Assembly: GCF_001310085.1 (NCBI RefSeq)
Contig: NZ_CP012643.1
Coordinates: 1,767,001 to 1,831,000, forward strand
Reading direction: 5' to 3'
Source: Rufibacter tibetensis
GTDB lineage: Bacteria; Bacteroidota; Bacteroidia; Cytophagales; Hymenobacteraceae
DNA length: 64,000 nt
The translations under genes were made by a program, and so were the position numbers. The notes below the pieces were generated by a model. The model worked only from the letters and a program-made list of their open reading frames with translations. It was not told the DNA's origin and did no database searches. Position 1 is the stretch's first letter. Each line of letters begins with the position of its first letter. Below, piece after piece: positions 1 through 7,611 of the stretch.

Positions 1-211
1 TGACGCACAACTCAGAAAGCCGGAGCGCCAATTCGTTCTCCCGCAGTGGGTCAGGCTCTGGCAACCCCAGGGGCAATTTGTAGAGCAGGAATCCCAGCAC
101 GATAAAGAGCATGGCATACGAGAAAGGCACTTTCTCAAACCAGGTAGGCAACCAGGCCATGGCCAGAGCCGCCGCTCCAATCACCACGAAAGCTAAGAGG
201 TAATAATCCAT
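1..211 (-). CDS. Cation/proton antiporter, N-terminal fragment (runs off the left edge)
   Basis: Only the first 70 codons lie in the window. They start at the minus-strand ATG at 209-211 and encode two strongly hydrophobic helices (about residues 4-18 and 27-45), then a Pro-Glu-Pro-Asp-Pro turn and an amphipathic Arg-Leu-Ser-Glu-Leu stretch. CPA1-type (NhaP-like) sodium/proton antiporters of Bacteroidota begin in this way, with a similar Leu-Thr-Glu-Leu segment after the second helix; they exchange cations for protons across the inner membrane. The family call is from memory of that layout, and another polytopic transporter is possible. The reading frame is open throughout and matches the codon use of the neighbours. 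Confidence 0.6.
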   Translation of the reverse strand, partial: MDYYLLAFVVIGAAALAMAWLPTWFEKVPFSYAMLFIVLGFLLYKLPLGLPEPDPLRENELALRLSELCV

Positions 212-388
212 GGCCAGTTCTTTTCTGAGGGGTCAGGTATGCTTGTGTGGAACAAATACTTACCTCATACGGGAAAGCTCTGCCTTTTTCTGCCTTATCT
301 CACAGAAAAAGGGTAAAAACAGGGTTCACCAGATAAGAAACTCTTTTCCATACTACAATCAACCTTCTTTCATGCTTCAGTTTAAAAC

Positions 389-441
389 AGAGAAGCCGTT
401 TAGTAGCCTCTTTCAGAAAAAGGCTGCCAAACGGCTTCTCT
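389..441. repeat. Intergenic palindrome, family copy 1
   Basis: Perfect 13-bp arms (389-401 and 429-441) enclose a second stem in which GCC and GGC flank a TTTCAGAAAA core. The T-rich side (CCGTTT) comes first and the A-rich side (AAACGG) second, the opposite of an intrinsic terminator. It lies 48 nt past the kynureninase stop, in the 277-bp gap 212-488, which otherwise shows nothing convincing. Confidence 0.75.
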
Positions 442-488
442 TACTTCAATGAAGGCCAAAGCGATTAACCTCCAGCCCTCACCTGTTT

Positions 489-1760
489 CTACTTGTTGAA
501 GTGGGCTGCTAGAAATTGGCCAAACCGGTGCACGTCTTCAAACGTGTTGTACATGGGTGTTGGCGCCACGCGGATGACGTTGGGCTCGCGCCAATCCAGG
601 ATGAAGCCGTTGGCCATAAGCGTTTCAAATAACTGCCTACCGTTCTGATGCACCAGCAATGAAAGCTGACAACCCCTAGCCGAGGGTTCTGCGGGAGTAA
701 TCACCTCCAGCGCCTCTTTGGGCTGGTTTAGTTCTTTGATCAGGAATTCAAGATAACCCGTGAGTCTTTCGCTTTTGGCCCACAGGTTCTCTATGCCGGC
801 CTCGTCAAAGAGCTCCAGAGAGGCTTTGTGCACGGCCATAGGCAGAATCTGGCCGTTGGAAAGCTGCCATCCATCGGCTCCAGGCATGGGAGTAAAGCCT
901 TTCTTCATCTGGAAGCGCACATTTTGATCATGGCCCCACCAACCGGCAAACCTTGGGATCTCCGGATTATGGGCGTGCCGCTCATGAATGAACACCCCAG
1001 AGGTTCCGCCCGGACCAGAGTTCAGGTATTTATAAGTACACCACACGGCAAAGTCCACATCCCAGTCGTGTAGTTGCATGGTTACGTTTCCGGCCGCATG
1101 GGCCAGGTCAAAACCACACAACGCACCTACCCCATGGGCTGCCTGCGTAATAGCGGCCATGTCAAACACCTGACCGGTGTAATAATTGACCCCGCCCATC
1201 ATCACCAAGGCCAATTCCTCGCCGTGCTGCTGAATGGTGTTGACAATGTCCTCGGTGCGCAGCGTGTGTTCGCCCGCTCGTGGAGCAACTTCTATGATGG
1301 CATCATCGGGCTGAAAGCCGTGGAATTTCACCTGGCTTTCCAGCGCGTACTGGTCTGATGGGAAAGCGCCGGCTTCGGTTAAAATCTTGTAGCGCTTTCC
1401 CTGCGGCCGATAAAAAGACACCAGCATGAGATGCAAGTTCACGGTCAATTGGTTCATGACCACCACCTCTTCAGGCTTGGCTCCCACTAATCGGGCGGTA
1501 GCTGGCGCTAAAGCGGCATGGTACGTAAACCAAGGGTTGTCACCCGTAAAATGTCCTTCCACCCCTAATTCTGCCCACTTTACCATTTCGTTTTCCAGGG
1601 CGGCTCTGGCCGATTTTGGTTGCAAGCCCAAGGAGTTTCCGCAGAGGTAAACAGTGTCTTTTCCGTTATGCTGCGGAATATGGTATTGGTCTCGGAAGGA
1701 ACGAAGCGGGTCTGCCTGGTCCTGTGATTGGGCGTAGGCAAGGGTATTTTGAAAAGACAT
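489..1760 (-). CDS. kynU: Kynureninase
   Basis: PLP-dependent hydrolase that cleaves L-kynurenine or 3-hydroxykynurenine to (3-hydroxy)anthranilate and alanine, in cytosolic tryptophan degradation. The 423 residues are the normal family length. The PLP lysine is Lys244 in the Thr-Tyr-Lys-Tyr-Leu-Asn-Ser-Gly-Pro-Gly-Gly motif; Asp218 and His221 in Gly-Phe-Asp-Leu-Ala-His-Ala fit the pyridine-nitrogen and phosphate contacts of the fold. The N-terminal Leu-Cys-Gly-Asn-Ser-Leu-Gly motif (residues 39-45) is typical of kynureninases. It lies 83 nt downstream of the ACMS decarboxylase gene on the same strand and has its own TAnnTTTG box at 1782-1789, so it may be transcribed both alone and with that gene. 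The next pathway steps are encoded nearby. Confidence 0.95.
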   Translation of the reverse strand: MSFQNTLAYAQSQDQADPLRSFRDQYHIPQHNGKDTVYLCGNSLGLQPKSARAALENEMVKWAELGVEGHFTGDNPWFTYHAALAPATARLVGAKPEEVVVMNQLTVNLHLMLVSFYRPQGKRYKILTEAGAFPSDQYALESQVKFHGFQPDDAIIEVAPRAGEHTLRTEDIVNTIQQHGEELALVMMGGVNYYTGQVFDMAAITQAAHGVGALCGFDLAHAAGNVTMQLHDWDVDFAVWCTYKYLNSGPGGTSGVFIHERHAHNPEIPRFAGWWGHDQNVRFQMKKGFTPMPGADGWQLSNGQILPMAVHKASLELFDEAGIENLWAKSERLTGYLEFLIKELNQPKEALEVITPAEPSARGCQLSLLVHQNGRQLFETLMANGFILDWREPNVIRVAPTPMYNTFEDVHRFGQFLAAHFNK

Positions 1761-1781
1761 GGAAGGTTAATTTGTAGAAAA

Positions 1782-1789
1782 CAAAAGTA
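1782..1789 (-). promoter_or_regulatory. Bacteroidota -7 promoter element for kynU
   Basis: TACTTTTG on the minus strand, a perfect TAnnTTTG match, ends 21 nt before the kynU ATG. I see no clear -33 TTG element, so this rests on the -7 box and its position. Confidence 0.5.
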
Positions 1790-1843
1790 AGAAGAAGCCT
1801 GATTTAATGTTCCAGCCTCTAGGGTATATAAAAGAACAGCCGT

Positions 1844-2899
1844 TTACGGACTTTGTTTGGTCTGCTGAAGCTTCTGCACCAGAAATCGCTCCTTCTCCAG
1901 CCCCAGCCATTGCAACGCCGAGCCGCTGAGCAGCATTTCCTTTACCTCATCAGAGTACGGCATGGACTGGATGAGTTTGCCCGGCTCCTGCTCGCCCAGT
2001 GGAAACGGGTAATCTGAGCCCAAAGCCACTTTGTCTGCCCCGAATTGCTTCACCACATAATCTAAGGTGTTGGGGCTATGCACAAGGGAATCTATCCAGA
2101 ACTTGCCCACGTAGTTTTTCGGCGGAACGGGGTTGTCTACGGCGCAAAGATCGGGGCGTACGTCAAACCCGTGCTGGATGCGTCCTAAAGTAAATGGGAA
2201 AGAACCTCCGCCGTGGGCAAACGCCAGCCGTAGGTTGGGCAACCGTTCCAACACGCCCCCGAAGATAAGCGAGCAGATGGCGCGGGAGGTCTCGGCGGGC
2301 ATGCTCACGAGCCAAGGCAGCCAATACTTGCGCATCTTCTTTTCGCCCATCATGTCCCAAGGGTGCACAAAGAGGGCAGCGCCTAAATCAGCGGCGGCTT
2401 CAAAGATGGGGAAGAGGGCCGCATCATCCAGGTTGGTATCGTTCACGTTGGAGCCGATCTGCACGCCAGCCAAGCCGAGTTCTTTGACGCAGCGCTCCAG
2501 TTCTTTGATGGCCAGATCGGTGTCTTGCATGGGCAAAGTTCCTAATCCCACAAACCGGGTCGGATAGCGGGCGACTACGCCGGCAATATGGTCGTTCAGG
2601 ATTTTGGAAAGGTCCCAGGTGTGTTCGGGCTTGGCCCAGTAGCTGAACATAACCGGCACGGTGCTTAATACCTGCACGTGCACGCCGTGCTGGTCGCATT
2701 CCCGCATCCGGGCGGTTGGGTTCCAGCTGTTTTCCTGGATTTCGCGGAAGAACCGGTCGTCCAGCATCATGCGGGCGCAGCAGGGCTTGTGGTGCTCCAA
2801 CCTGATGAATCCGCCGTACCCGTACCGTTCCCGCAGATCGGGCCACCTTTCCGGCAAGATGTGCGTGTGGATGTCTATTTTGAGCGGCTGGTGCAACAT
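1844..2899 (-). CDS. 2-amino-3-carboxymuconate-6-semialdehyde decarboxylase (amidohydrolase family)
   Basis: Metal-dependent decarboxylase (ACMSD) of the amidohydrolase-2 family. It converts 2-amino-3-carboxymuconate semialdehyde to 2-aminomuconate semialdehyde, diverting tryptophan carbon away from quinolinate. I start it at the ATG at 2897-2899, giving 351 residues: the product then opens with the metal motif Asp-Ile-His-Thr-His within 12 residues, as the family does. The longer reading frame up to 3022 adds 41 atypical residues. Further metal ligands are visible: His in Phe-Val-His-Pro-Trp-Asp, His in Ala-Phe-Ala-His-Gly-Gly-Gly, and Asp in Leu-Gly-Ser-Asp-Tyr-Pro-Phe-Pro. It sits upstream of kynU and is divergent from the putative aminomuconate deaminase, which supports ACMSD over a generic amidohydrolase. 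Confidence 0.88.
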   Translation of the reverse strand: MLHQPLKIDIHTHILPERWPDLRERYGYGGFIRLEHHKPCCARMMLDDRFFREIQENSWNPTARMRECDQHGVHVQVLSTVPVMFSYWAKPEHTWDLSKILNDHIAGVVARYPTRFVGLGTLPMQDTDLAIKELERCVKELGLAGVQIGSNVNDTNLDDAALFPIFEAAADLGAALFVHPWDMMGEKKMRKYWLPWLVSMPAETSRAICSLIFGGVLERLPNLRLAFAHGGGSFPFTLGRIQHGFDVRPDLCAVDNPVPPKNYVGKFWIDSLVHSPNTLDYVVKQFGADKVALGSDYPFPLGEQEPGKLIQSMPYSDEVKEMLLSGSALQWLGLEKERFLVQKLQQTKQSP

Positions 2900-3115
2900 G
2901 GAAGGCAGGACAAACTCGTAGGAACTGTTTCTCAACTTACGAAAACTCTTGCACATAGTCTTGCCTCGGGTTCCCACGGCCAGCGTTTTTCCCTTGATTT
3001 TGGCAAAACACGCTTGGAACACCCAACCGGCTTCTCCCTTTTACCTAAAATTCTCTGGCAGAAGAGCGGCAGGTTACATAAACTTACGGCATTCATTCAC
3101 CTTACTTCTACCAAC

Positions 3116-3499
3116 ATGGCTCGACAATTATTTTCTTCGGGAGCTCCCTGGGAAACCAGCGTGGGCTACTCCCGCGCCGTCAAAGTGGGCCCGCTTATTG
3201 AAGTGGCCGGCACTACCGCTGTGGAAAACGGACAGGTAGTAGGCCCCGGCGATGTTTATGCGCAAACAATCTGTATTCTGCAGAAAATTGAACGGGTCTT
3301 GCAGGAAGCCGGTGCATCGTTGCAAGACGTGGTGCGCACGCGCATGTTTGTGACCAATATAAGGCAGTGGGAAGAGGTAGGACGCGCCCATGGCGAGTTC
3401 TTCAAAGACATCAGGCCGGTGACCAGCATGGTAGAAATAAAAGCCTTGATAGACCCTGCTCTTTTGGTGGAAATAGAAGCCACTGCTTATCTTGATTAA
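3116..3499 (+). CDS. RidA/YjgF-family protein, putative 2-aminomuconate deaminase
   Basis: A 127-residue Rid-fold protein. The ATG at 3116 is preferred because the usual family N-terminus follows it at once; the longer open frame upstream crosses the divergent promoter region. RidA proteins hydrolyse enamine/imine intermediates. A distinct Rid group (NbaF/AmnD of pseudomonads) deaminates 2-aminomuconate, and the flanking ACMSD, dioxygenase and aldehyde dehydrogenase genes suggest that role here. The Ser-Met-Val-Glu-Ile and Val-Glu-Ile-Glu-Ala core of the family is present. The arginine that binds the substrate carboxylate in E. coli RidA (Arg105) is replaced by Thr103, so this is not an archetypal RidA. 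Function is inferred from context. Confidence 0.72.
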   Translation: MARQLFSSGAPWETSVGYSRAVKVGPLIEVAGTTAVENGQVVGPGDVYAQTICILQKIERVLQEAGASLQDVVRTRMFVTNIRQWEEVGRAHGEFFKDIRPVTSMVEIKALIDPALLVEIEATAYLD

Positions 3500-3501
3500 A
3501 T

Positions 3502-3541
3502 CTGTTTAGAGACACTTTTTCCAGAAGCAGCCTTAAAACAG
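3502..3541. repeat. Intergenic palindrome, family copy 2
   Basis: CTGTTT (3502-3507) pairs with AAACAG (3536-3541) around a TTTTTCCAGAA core followed by GCC. It starts 3 nt after the stop of the RidA-like gene. The polarity is T side first, A side second, as in the other copies. Confidence 0.65.
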
Positions 3542-3703
3542 GTCTATTGTGTCCTGGTGTTTCTGGAAGGCCAAACATCTATTACTTAGACACACTTCCC
3601 TCATTACCAATTTTTATAATTCAGGAGCCTTTATTTGAAAAATTGGCAAAAAAGGAATAGTTTAGGGAAGTGTAGGAATACGTCCTTTCCCTTTTAACTC
3701 CTG

Positions 3704-4567
3704 ATGATGAAAACTGTCCTTGTTTTAGGAAGCACCGGAAGCCTGGGTTCTTCGGTACTGGAAGTACTGAAACAGCAATCGTATAAGATCAGGGCGACGG
3801 CCCGAACTGAACGCAAAGCCGAACAACTGAGGCCGTGGGTAAACGAGGTGGTGGTTTGTGACCCTACCGATCCTGAAACCCTTACCCCAGCGTTACTGGA
3901 GGGCGTAGACTACATTATCTCGGCATTAGGGAAGAGCCTGAGCCTCTCAGACCAAAGCCGCACGTCCTTTCACGACGTGGATTTTCAGGGCAACCTGAAT
4001 GTGCTCAAACTGGCACAGGAGCATGGACCTCAGGTGAAAAAGTTTGTGTACGTGGCGGCATTCAGCGGCGAGAACCACCCCGATGTGGCCTACTTCAAAG
4101 CCCATGAGGATTTTACCAAAGCACTGCGAAAGAGCGGCATTCCCAGCAGCATCATCAAACCTCCTGCCCTGTTCTCGGCTTTCCTGAACCTATTACCTTT
4201 AGCCCGTAAAGGACATTTGGCATCCATTGGTCCGGGTGATGCCATTACCAACCCTATCCATGAACATGAAGTGGCCGAAGCCTGCGTGCAGGCCTTAACC
4301 CTGCCAGTAGCTACCATTGAACTAGGTGGTCCGGTAGCGTATTCCAGGCTGCAGTTGGTGGAGTTAGTGGGCAAGGCTGCAGGCAAAACCAATCCCATCC
4401 CAAAAGTGCCCTACTGGGTGGTAGATACTTTTCTGCCCATGGTGCGCCTGGTGAACCGGTCTCTTTATGAAAAGGCAGCGTTCTTTGTAGAGGTCACCAA
4501 ACGCGACTGCGTGGCACCATTCAGAGGCAAGCTCACCTTGGAAGATTATTTAGCCGAACATGTATAG
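3704..4567 (+). CDS. NAD(P)-binding Rossmann-fold protein (atypical SDR, NmrA/YwnB-like)
   Basis: A 287-residue protein that opens with a beta-strand and Gly-Ser-Thr-Gly-Ser-Leu-Gly (residues 9-15), the dinucleotide loop of atypical short-chain dehydrogenases. The following Thr-Ala-Arg-Thr segment suggests NADP preference. The Tyr-Val-Ala-Ala-Phe-Ser-Gly-Glu and His-Glu-Asp-Phe-Thr segments in mid-protein fit nucleoside-diphosphate-sugar-epimerase-like NmrA proteins, which often lack the Tyr-x-x-x-Lys catalytic pair; I cannot identify that pair here. Substrate unknown. Two ATG codons are adjacent at the start (3704 and 3707). It stands alone on the plus strand between the RidA-like gene and yebC, and I see no clear link to kynurenine breakdown. 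Confidence 0.75.
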   Translation: MMKTVLVLGSTGSLGSSVLEVLKQQSYKIRATARTERKAEQLRPWVNEVVVCDPTDPETLTPALLEGVDYIISALGKSLSLSDQSRTSFHDVDFQGNLNVLKLAQEHGPQVKKFVYVAAFSGENHPDVAYFKAHEDFTKALRKSGIPSSIIKPPALFSAFLNLLPLARKGHLASIGPGDAITNPIHEHEVAEACVQALTLPVATIELGGPVAYSRLQLVELVGKAAGKTNPIPKVPYWVVDTFLPMVRLVNRSLYEKAAFFVEVTKRDCVAPFRGKLTLEDYLAEHV

Positions 4568-4633
4568 CAACCTGCTTGGGGCATCCGCCGTTTTTCCCGA
4601 TATTTGCTTGTACTTCGTTTTAGACTAACCGCA

Positions 4634-5365
4634 ATGGGAAGAGCATTTGAGTTCCGGAAAGCCCGGAAAATGAAACGCTGGGACATGATGTCCAAGCAGT
4701 TCACCCGCATAGGGAAAGAAATTGTGATGGCTGTGAAATCTGGCGGCCCAGACCCAGACACCAACGCCCGTCTGCGCGTGTGCATCCAGAACGCCAAAGG
4801 GGTGAACATGCCCAAAGACCGCGTGGAAGCCGCCATTAAACGCGCCCAAGGCAAAGACGAGAATGATTACTCAGAGGTAGTATATGAAGGGTACGGTCCG
4901 CACGGCGTAGCTGTGCTGGTAGAAACCGCCACCGATAACGTGAACCGTACCGTGGCCAACGTGCGCATGCACTTCAACCGCACCGGTGGTGAGCTAGGCC
5001 GTACCGGCCAGTTCGACTTCATCTTTGAGCGCAAAGGCGTGTTCCATCTGAACGGTGAAGGCTTGGATATGGAAGAACTGGAACTAGACCTGATTGATTT
5101 CGGGCTGGAGAGCATTGACAAAGACGAAGAAGAAAACGAAATCATCATCCAAACTTCCTTCGCTGACTTTGGTGCCATGCAGAAAGCCCTGGAAGAGCGT
5201 GGCCTTAACGTGAAAAGTTCTGAGTTGCAGCGTTACCCTACCGTTCTGAAAGAACTTTCACCGGAGCAGCAGGAAGACATGACTAAGTTGCTGGACCGCC
5301 TTGAAGAAGACGATGACGTGCAGGCCGTGTACCACAACATGAAAGAAGACGCCGAAGACGAATAA
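4634..5365 (+). CDS. yebC: YebC/PmpR-family protein
   Basis: A 243-residue member of the YebC/PmpR family, long annotated as transcriptional regulators and more recently linked to translation of difficult (proline-rich) stretches. The ATG at 4634 gives the conserved opening Met-Gly-Arg-Ala-Phe-Glu-Phe-Arg-Lys of the Bacteroidota subfamily; the frame is open 30 nt further upstream, but no conserved residues lie there. Three domains can be followed: a basic N-terminal helical part (1-75), a central part with Tyr-Glu-Gly-Tyr-Gly-Pro-His-Gly-Val-Ala (about 88-97), and an acidic C-terminal domain. It is monocistronic and followed by a strong bidirectional terminator at 5408-5452. Confidence 0.9.
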   Translation: MGRAFEFRKARKMKRWDMMSKQFTRIGKEIVMAVKSGGPDPDTNARLRVCIQNAKGVNMPKDRVEAAIKRAQGKDENDYSEVVYEGYGPHGVAVLVETATDNVNRTVANVRMHFNRTGGELGRTGQFDFIFERKGVFHLNGEGLDMEELELDLIDFGLESIDKDEEENEIIIQTSFADFGAMQKALEERGLNVKSSELQRYPTVLKELSPEQQEDMTKLLDRLEEDDDVQAVYHNMKEDAEDE

Positions 5366-5367
5366 AC

Positions 5368-5415
5368 CTGTTTGGTGCGTGTTTTCTTAAAACAGCTTCA
5401 AAAAAACATAAACAG
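5368..5415. repeat. Intergenic palindrome, family copy 3, overlapping a terminator
   Basis: CTGTTT (5368-5373) and AAACAG (5410-5415) flank a perfect inner GTTTTCTTAAAAC palindrome (5381-5393). It begins 3 nt after the yebC stop. Its right arm is shared with the left arm of the terminator at 5408-5452, so the two structures compete. Confidence 0.6.
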
Positions 5416-5452
5416 AGAGGCCCGCTTCTAAAAAGCGGGCCTCTCTGTTTAT
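5408..5452. terminator. Strong bidirectional intrinsic terminator
   Basis: Perfect 20-bp arms (5408-5427 and 5433-5452) with a GC-rich centre and a 5-nt loop, A-rich on the left and T-rich on the right. It separates yebC (plus) from the convergent STAS-like gene (minus). Confidence 0.88.
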
Positions 5453-5503
5453 ACCAGTGTATTTGCTTGTTTAATCTGCCAGGAATTTTTCAACCTAAAG
5501 AGT

Positions 5504-5899
5504 TCAGGCTCTTTCTAACCAAGGCAAAGCTTCTTCTTTTGTAGGGAACGACTCCACTTCAAAACTGAATCTCGCATTCTGTTTGAAGCTTTGCACATGT
5601 GCTTCTCTTATAGAACTATCAGTGATTAACCGCGCAAGCTTTCTAAGCCTGGTTGTAAGCAAGTTGTTGGCGAACTTTCCGGCTATCTCATCATATTCCT
5701 TTTGTCCAACCGCTATTACGGCACTTCTTGCGTCAATAAGCAGATTTTTGATGTCGTAGCTTCTCACAGCTTCCACTATACTGTCAAGGGTATAGTGCAA
5801 CTCTGGAATGGCGTACTCTTCAAAATCAGGCCACTCTACCATGAGCACATCTTTGGCAGGGTCGTATTCAAGCTTCAATAGCTTATTGGGTATTATCAT
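5504..5899 (-). CDS. STAS/SpoIIAA-like protein, paralogue A
   Basis: A 131-residue cytosolic protein with the alternating strand/helix rhythm of SpoIIAA-like or STAS domains: an opening strand pair around Leu-Met-Val-Glu-Trp, then Ile-Lys-Asn-Leu-Leu-Ile-Asp-Ala-Arg (about 50-58) where STAS proteins carry the regulatory loop, then a late strand and a helix ending in Ala-Leu-Pro-Trp-Leu. Hymenobacteraceae carry many such small proteins, often in multiple copies; their role is not established. It lies 60 nt downstream of a second 131-residue gene of similar plan (5960-6355) on the same strand, so the two probably form one transcript that arose by tandem duplication. Confidence 0.7.
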   Translation of the reverse strand: MIIPNKLLKLEYDPAKDVLMVEWPDFEEYAIPELHYTLDSIVEAVRSYDIKNLLIDARSAVIAVGQKEYDEIAGKFANNLLTTRLRKLARLITDSSIREAHVQSFKQNARFSFEVESFPTKEEALPWLERA

Positions 5900-5959
5900 A
5901 GGAGGTTAATTCCTGTCTTGGGAGAAATTGCTTGAAGGTATTGTTATCAAAGTTCATGC

Positions 5960-6355
5960 CTAAGATTGCATCCAAGCTAGCGCCTCTTCCTGTTTTACAA
6001 AGTAATGGGTATCAAAGGTAGTCGCATCTTTTGCCTCTACAATTATAGTAGAGATAGCCAAATGGCTGTAAAGGTCTTCAGGAATGACCACAGCCATTTT
6101 TACCAAACCCACCTTTGAAAGTTCAGGGAATAAAAATTCGCTTGTCCATTTCTGGTCTGCAGGCTGCAGTCTGGCAAATTTAGATGTGTCGGCTAGCCAA
6201 TACCTAAGCTGTAGAGCAGTCACTCTCTCTAACCCCCAGGTGCATCCTTGTCTGTACTGTTCAGAAGTGAACTCACTAGACCAATGCAAGCTTATGACAG
6301 ACGCTTTCTCATCAACTTCTACACTTAAAAACGGGAATTCCTTTATTCTCATCAT
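5960..6355 (-). CDS. STAS/SpoIIAA-like protein, paralogue B
   Basis: Also 131 residues, with the same plan as its downstream neighbour: an early strand with Val-Ile-Ser-Leu-His-Trp, a central Leu-Arg-Tyr-Trp-Leu-Ala-Asp-Thr (where paralogue A has Leu-Leu-Ile-Asp-Ala), and a C-terminal Glu-Glu-Ala-Leu-Ala-Trp-Met. Conservation of these landmarks at equal spacing suggests duplication followed by divergence. Two Met codons open the frame; I keep the outer one. No signal peptide or membrane segment is visible. A sensory or regulatory role is possible from the fold alone. Confidence 0.65.
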   Translation of the reverse strand: MMRIKEFPFLSVEVDEKASVISLHWSSEFTSEQYRQGCTWGLERVTALQLRYWLADTSKFARLQPADQKWTSEFLFPELSKVGLVKMAVVIPEDLYSHLAISTIIVEAKDATTFDTHYFVKQEEALAWMQS

Positions 6356-6596
6356 AACAGCATTGGCAATAAAGTCTAGGCAAGGTAGAACAATTCTGAA
6401 GGAAAGCTTTCTTACTAAGTAAGGATGGCTTCAGAAGAATACTTTCTCTCGTAAGAATAGGCATGGGTCAACTTTGTATTGACAATCTTCAACCAAGTAG
6501 TTTGACATGAAAAACCAGTGCTCACTTAGTCTACTACAGTTTGCACGCAAATCCTTCTAAAAGGTAGAAGTGAGAATAGGAGAACATCAACAGATT

Positions 6597-6893
6597 TACT
6601 TTTTCAGCAAAGTTGCAATTCCGTAGACCATTAAACTTACCACTGATACAATTCCTCCAATAAAGGCTAGATACATGAAGGGATACATAGTTCTCATGAT
6701 AATTTGATCAAACACATCTTCGTAAAAGGTTGCACCTATTGCTTTTGAGACAAGCAAGGATTAAATAATTGGTAAGAAACTTAATACCAAAACCAATAGA
6801 AGTGCTTTTGGGGGTGAATGCCAATACTTCTTTAGTAAACCTCCCAATAGCAACACCATTACGCCTAAAGGCAAAAAGAAACTCCAACTCATT
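6597..6893 (-). pseudogene. Decayed small membrane-protein gene
   Basis: Reading from the minus-strand ATG at 6891-6893 gives a hydrophobic segment ending in Leu-Leu-Leu-Gly-Gly. The frame must then shift by one base at the G run near 6840 to continue as a second hydrophobic helix. That frame hits TAA at 6761-6763 and, past it, resumes a plausible amphipathic and membrane segment (Tyr-Pro-Phe-Met-Tyr-Leu-Ala-Phe-Ile-Gly-Gly). The end point is approximate. One frameshift and one stop in an otherwise coherent two- to three-helix protein suggest decay. The rest of the 6356-6917 gap shows nothing else. Confidence 0.4.
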
Positions 6894-6917
6894 GTAAGAA
6901 ATGATAAGGACAATTAC

Positions 6918-7445
6918 CTACTGTGCCACCACTGGCTTCGCCATGACCTCACCGCAGTTGGAGCAGGTACGTTTTTCGTCTGAGGCCCAGAAGGCGTTCA
7001 TGACCACGGGCAATTGTCCCACGATGTCGGATACCGGAATAAACTCTTCGTACAGTTTGTTGTTGCAGTTCTCGCAGTACCATTGAAAACCGTCCATCTC
7101 ACTTTCATTACGGTAGCGCTCCATCACCAGACCTACGGTATTTGGGCCACGGCGCGGAGAGTGCGGTACATTAGGTGGAAGCAGGAAAATATCGCCTTCG
7201 TTGATGTGGATGTCTTTGAACTCACCGTTGTCAATGACTTTGAGCACGATGTCGCCCTCCAATTGAAAGAAGAACTCTTCGCCGTTGTTGATGTGGTAAT
7301 CTTTGCGCGAGTTAGGTCCGCCCACCACCATTACAATAAAGTCTTTGTTGTCTTTGTACACCTGTTGGTTGCCCACCGGCGGCTTAAGCAGGTGGCGGTG
7401 TTCCTCTATCCATTTCTTGAAGTTGAAGGCAGGTTGTAAGGCCAT
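6918..7445 (-). CDS. nbaC: 3-hydroxyanthranilate 3,4-dioxygenase
   Basis: Extradiol-type Fe(II) cupin that opens the ring of 3-hydroxyanthranilate to 2-amino-3-carboxymuconate semialdehyde, the substrate of the ACMSD encoded at 1844-2899. At 175 residues it is the bacterial form. The iron ligands are His51, Glu57 and His95, matching the numbering of the Cupriavidus enzyme, and Arg47 and Arg99 stand where substrate-carboxylate contacts are known. A C-terminal rubredoxin-like site has two Cys-x-x-Cys pairs (124/127 and 161/164), as in bacterial but not mammalian enzymes. It is transcribed divergently from the SDR gene at 7612. Confidence 0.95.
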   Translation of the reverse strand: MALQPAFNFKKWIEEHRHLLKPPVGNQQVYKDNKDFIVMVVGGPNSRKDYHINNGEEFFFQLEGDIVLKVIDNGEFKDIHINEGDIFLLPPNVPHSPRRGPNTVGLVMERYRNESEMDGFQWYCENCNNKLYEEFIPVSDIVGQLPVVMNAFWASDEKRTCSNCGEVMAKPVVAQ

Positions 7446-7534
7446 AAAAGTAGCGTTTGAGTACAGAATGCGTCTTTGATTTCAATCAGAGACTGCTCCA
7501 AGGTACGAAACCTCCTGCAGAAAAGATAGGCGCC

Positions 7535-7570
7535 GCTTTGAAGCCGTTTTCAGAAAAGCAGCCCTGAAAC
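7535..7570. repeat. Intergenic palindrome, imperfect family copy 4
   Basis: GCTTTGAAGCC, a central GTTTTCAGAAAA and GCAGCCCTGAAAC reproduce the core and GCC/AAAC parts of the family, but the arms are imperfect. This copy lies in the divergent promoter region between the dioxygenase and SDR genes, so the family is not limited to gene ends. Confidence 0.45.
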
Positions 7571-7611
7571 ACCCATTCCGCTGATCCATAATAATCTGTA
7601 CATTTACCTCT

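Noticed and set aside
210-452. 80-codon plus-strand frame upstream of kynU
   Set aside because: It starts inside the antiporter gene on the other strand, has no protein-like hydrophobic pattern and ends inside palindrome copy 1.
828-1650. Three plus-strand frames of 74-94 codons
   Set aside because: They are antisense to kynU, which has all its family motifs.
2899-3022. Longer start for the ACMSD gene
   Set aside because: The extra 41 residues are basic and atypical; the metal-binding motif should lie near the N-terminus, and the region is needed as a divergent promoter.
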